Shown in pieces: positions 12,659-14,334 of a DNA stretch of 14,334 nucleotides (position 1 is its first letter; each line of letters starts with the position of its first letter). Position numbers and translations under genes: made by a program. The DNA comes from Treponema sp. (GTDB taxonomy: Bacteria > Spirochaetota > Spirochaetia > Treponematales > Breznakiellaceae): NCBI GenBank assembly GCA_031259035.1, contig JAIRLZ010000199.1, positions 1 to 14,334 on the forward strand, written 5' to 3'. The notes under the pieces are model-generated. The model worked only from the letters and a program-made list of their open reading frames with translations, was not told the origin of the DNA and searched no databases.

Positions 12659-12672
12659 AAATGCCGGCATTT
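12659..12672. promoter_or_regulatory. 14-bp palindrome over the predicted his transcription start (possible operator)
   Basis: AAATGCCGGCATTT is a perfect palindrome centred between 12665 and 12666. The his -10 box ends at 12674 on the - strand, so transcription should start at about 12667, inside this palindrome. That is a typical place for a repressor site. No regulator gene is nearby. Confidence 0.4.
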
Positions 12673-12673
12673 C

Positions 12674-12703
12674 ATTCTAATTGCTTACGCAATAATGAAA
12701 CAA
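12674..12703 (-). promoter_or_regulatory. Probable promoter of the hisF-hisAIE operon
   Basis: On the - strand TTGTTT (12698-12703), 18-nt spacer, TAGAAT (12674-12679). Predicted start near 12667 gives a leader of about 63 nt. No leader peptide with a His run and no T-box is visible in it. The -35 box lies in one arm of the hairpin at 12697-12728. Confidence 0.5.
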
Positions 12704-12728
12704 CATGACCAAAAGGTCATGTTGTTTC
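12697..12728. repeat. Strong 14-bp hairpin upstream of the his operon
   Basis: GAAACAACATGACC (12697-12710) and GGTCATGTTGTTTC (12715-12728) are perfect complements with loop AAAA. One arm holds the predicted his -35 box. It may also end transcripts arriving from the nitroreductase gene, although no T-tract follows on the - strand. Confidence 0.6.
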
Positions 12729-12823
12729 CGCGCGGGCCCTAAACAAAATCCTTCCCTCATTACGGCTCCCTTTAATGCCCGCCATACTTTTATGGGGAGG
12801 CGGAGACGTTAAGAACCGCTAAA

Positions 12824-12982
12824 ACTCCGATTGGGTTTTTAGAGGTTTTCTTACCCCGGAACCTCTGGAAACGCGAACCTGCGGTTAGCGAACCTGCGGT
12901 TCAACCGGAGTTTCCAGAGGTTCCCTTTAGAAATTCCCTTGCGTCATCCTCAGAGAACCCCGCCGGAGTTTTTAGAGGTTCC
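12824..12982. repeat. Intergenic palindromic repeat cluster, family B (copy 2)
   Basis: Contains GGAACCTCTGGAAACGCGAA (12859-12878), two tandem 15-bp units GCGAACCTGCGGTTA / GCGAACCTGCGGTTC (12873-12902), CCGGAGTTTCCAGAGGTTCC (12905-12924), and a further CCGGAGTTTTTAGAGGTTCC (12963-12982). The GGAACCTCT and AGAGGTTCC ends are inverted, so the element can fold into a long stem. The cluster sits between the nitroreductase stop and the his promoter. The 7236-7289 element is a shorter copy, and 4490-4514 is a partial one. Confidence 0.7.
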
Positions 12983-12984
12983 CC

Positions 12985-13506
12985 TCATGTTATTTTAATA
13001 ATATACCCTTCTTTTCTCGGCGCCGCTTTGGGCGGAGCGCCGGCCGCGTAACCGAGCAGTACATGCCCCACGCCGATGTAATTGTCGTTCAAACCCCACG
13101 CTTTGAGCAACTCCTTGCCTTCAGGACTTTCAAACACCTCTTTTGCGCGATAAATATAGACCGACCCGACGCCGAGGGCGTGCGCCGCGTTGAGCAGGTT
13201 GCCGATGACAAGGCTGCCGTTTTCTACGGGCGTGGCCTTGGTTTTGTCCACGAAAACGTTTGCCACCGTAGGCGCCCCGTAAAACGGGCGGGCGTTCACA
13301 TCGTTGAGAACCGCCGCGTTGAGCTTCTCGATTTTGGCGATGACCGCCTTGTCCTGCACCGCAACTATGACGGCGGATTGCTGTCCCATGCCGCTTGGGG
13401 CATAGGTACCCGCCTCAAGAATGGCGTCCAATTCGGCGTCTTTTATCTGCTCATCTTTGTATGAGCGGATGCTCCGGCGATTTTTCAAATCATCCAGTGT
13501 TCCCAT
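12985..13506 (-). CDS. Nitroreductase family protein (FMN-dependent)
   Basis: 173 residues. Flavin oxidoreductase of the nitroreductase superfamily; the physiological substrate cannot be told. Family marks: N-terminal KNRRSIRSYKDEQI (FMN phosphate-binding Arg pair), AGTYAPSGMGQQ, the central NAAHALGVGSVYIYRAKEVF and C-terminal GHVLLGYAAGAPPKAAPRK. Size fits the short single-domain members. The start at ATG 13506 is supported by AAGGAG on the - strand, 7 nt upstream; the frame extends to 13545 without a better start. Two 15-bp near-identical direct repeats lie just upstream (13528-13542 and 13551-13565) and may bind a regulator. Confidence 0.9.
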   Translation of the reverse strand: MGTLDDLKNRRSIRSYKDEQIKDAELDAILEAGTYAPSGMGQQSAVIVAVQDKAVIAKIEKLNAAVLNDVNARPFYGAPTVANVFVDKTKATPVENGSLVIGNLLNAAHALGVGSVYIYRAKEVFESPEGKELLKAWGLNDNYIGVGHVLLGYAAGAPPKAAPRKEGYIIKIT

Positions 13507-13527
13507 AATAACACTCCTTATATTACT

Positions 13528-13565
13528 GGTTGGACTGAGTCTCACACATAGGTTAGACTGACTCT
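13528..13565. repeat. Direct repeats in the nitroreductase upstream region
   Basis: GGTTGGACTGAGTCT (13528-13542) and GGTTAGACTGACTCT (13551-13565) differ at two positions and are 23 bp apart from start to start, about two helical turns. They are in the upstream region of the nitroreductase gene, a likely place for a dimeric regulator to bind. The promoter itself is not clear to me. Confidence 0.45.
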
Positions 13566-13586
13566 ATTCATTGTAGCATAGCCGCC

Positions 13587-13617
13587 GCCCTTCAAGGGCT
13601 TTAAGCCCGCCGGCGGG
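13587..13617 (-). terminator. Stacked GC-rich palindromes after the MCP gene
   Basis: Three overlapping palindromes: GCCCTTCAAGGGC (13587-13599), GGGCTTTAAGCCC (13596-13608) and CCCGCCGGCGGG (13606-13617). They begin 13 nt past the stop of the - strand MCP gene. They cannot all fold at once, so alternative hairpins would compete. No T-tract follows. Confidence 0.4.
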
Positions 13618-13629
13618 GGATATCCTTGT

Positions 13630-14334
13630 TCATCCCACCTTAAACTTCGCGATTTCTCCGTTCAAGGTGGTGATGGACTCATGGTTGGCGCCGCTTATAT
13701 CGTTCACGTGGTTTGCCGCGTTTACGATCAATGCCGCTCCTTGAGCCATCTCATTCATGCCGCTGTTTATTTCGCCGCTTATCCGCTCAAGAATGGCGCT
13801 CTGCCCTTTCACCTCGGTTCCTTCGGCGGCGATTTCCGTGGATGCGGTCTTCACCAATTCGGTGATGTTTTTGAGTCTGTCTATCTCTTCCAGAATGATG
13901 CGGCTTCCCGCCTCCTGGTCTTCCATAGCGCTACGGACAAGCCCTTCCTGATTGGACACCAGGGCTACGCCCCCGCTGATGCGCTCGAATTCCTTGAGCA
14001 TCACCGGGATGGACTGGCTAATCGTATCTATGGCGCCCTTGATTTTCTGAAGCGCCGCCGCGATGGTGTGGGATTGACCGCTGGAATCTTCCGCGAGCTT
14101 CCTGATTTCATCAGCCACCACCGCGAAGCCTTTACCCGCTTCCCCGGCGTGGGCGGCTTCTATGGCGGCGTTCATGGAAAGGAGGTTCGTCTGGCTGGCG
14201 ATGTTCTGTATCACCGCGTTGATCTCCAGAAGAGCCTGGGACTCGCGCGCGATTTCTTGCATATCCGCCACCACCCGCTCAAGTCCCCGCCTGCCGGTTT
14301 CCGAGGCTTTGGCGAGGCTTAACACATTGCTCTG
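13630..14334 (-). CDS. Methyl-accepting chemotaxis protein, C-terminal signalling part (partial)
   Basis: 234 residues from the window edge to a TGA at 13630-13632; the 5' part (sensor and membrane segments) is outside. The conserved kinase-control hairpin tip is clear: AVIQNIASQTNLLSMNAAIE followed by AAHAGEAGKGFAVVADEIRK and LAEDSSGQS. The region beyond is the returning coiled coil with heptad-like spacing and probable Glu/Gln methylation sites. It works with CheA and CheW at the membrane. The protein ends in NGEIAKFKVG with no CheR/CheB-binding pentapeptide. Confidence 0.93.
   Translation of the reverse strand, partial: QSNVLSLAKASETGRRGLERVVADMQEIARESQALLEINAVIQNIASQTNLLSMNAAIEAAHAGEAGKGFAVVADEIRKLAEDSSGQSHTIAAALQKIKGAIDTISQSIPVMLKEFERISGGVALVSNQEGLVRSAMEDQEAGSRIILEEIDRLKNITELVKTASTEIAAEGTEVKGQSAILERISGEINSGMNEMAQGAALIVNAANHVNDISGANHESITTLNGEIAKFKVG

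Noticed and set aside
12824..12982. CRISPR array
   Set aside because: Only two tandem 15-bp units and palindromic ends, without regular spacers or cas genes.
13520..13525. TAATAT as the nitroreductase -10 box
   Set aside because: The implied start would fall inside the Shine-Dalgarno, and no -35 box lies at the right distance.

Overview
The window is ordinary chromosomal bacterial DNA of fairly high GC, dense in genes, with intergenic gaps full of short inverted repeats. The gene set (a YmdB-family protein with degenerate metal sites, an RseC/MucC-like protein, a DRTGG protein, a DUF3798 lipoprotein with a loose lipobox, a YbdG-type channel and an MCP) fits a free-living or gut-associated spirochaete, perhaps Treponema-like. 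That assignment is an inference from gene content and style; no rRNA or other firm marker is present. I see no phage, IS element, CRISPR array, toxin-antitoxin or defence system.

Layout. (1) 1-156 is the 3' end of an unidentified + strand gene, followed by a gap rich in inverted repeats. (2) 642-2393, + strand: TPR protein, YmdB-like protein and RseC-like membrane protein, driven by a promoter that appears to start transcription at the ATG. (3) 2541-4231, + strand: a small heat-shock protein with its own promoter and a leader of about 110 nt, then a DRTGG protein and a 5-formyltetrahydrofolate cyclo-ligase. (4) 4580-8725, - strand: a DUF3798 lipoprotein, a YbdG-type mechanosensitive channel and asparaginyl-tRNA synthetase. 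(5) 8821-8933, + strand: tRNA-Gly(UCC) with a near-consensus promoter, divergent from asnS. (6) 9114-10414, - strand: a PTS EIIA protein overlapping a small two-helix membrane protein, and an orphan exported protein. (7) 10523-12703, - strand: a histidine operon of hisF and a trifunctional hisA-hisI-hisE fusion. (8) 12985-14334, - strand: a nitroreductase and the 3' end of a methyl-accepting chemotaxis protein.

Points that stand out: three genes (TPR, asnS, orphan exported protein) with sigma-70-like promoters whose -10 box ends only 6-7 nt before the ATG, implying leaderless mRNAs; a YmdB homologue that keeps only two of seven expected metal-site residues; a HisA-HisI-HisE fusion; a tRNA-Gly with C instead of the near-invariant U33; a 14-bp palindrome over the predicted his operon start; a 15-bp in-frame tandem repeat in asnS; and two related families of intergenic palindromic repeats. 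I did not find a clearly new multi-gene system. The repeats and the leaderless promoters are the best candidates for undescribed biology, and both need genome-wide checks.
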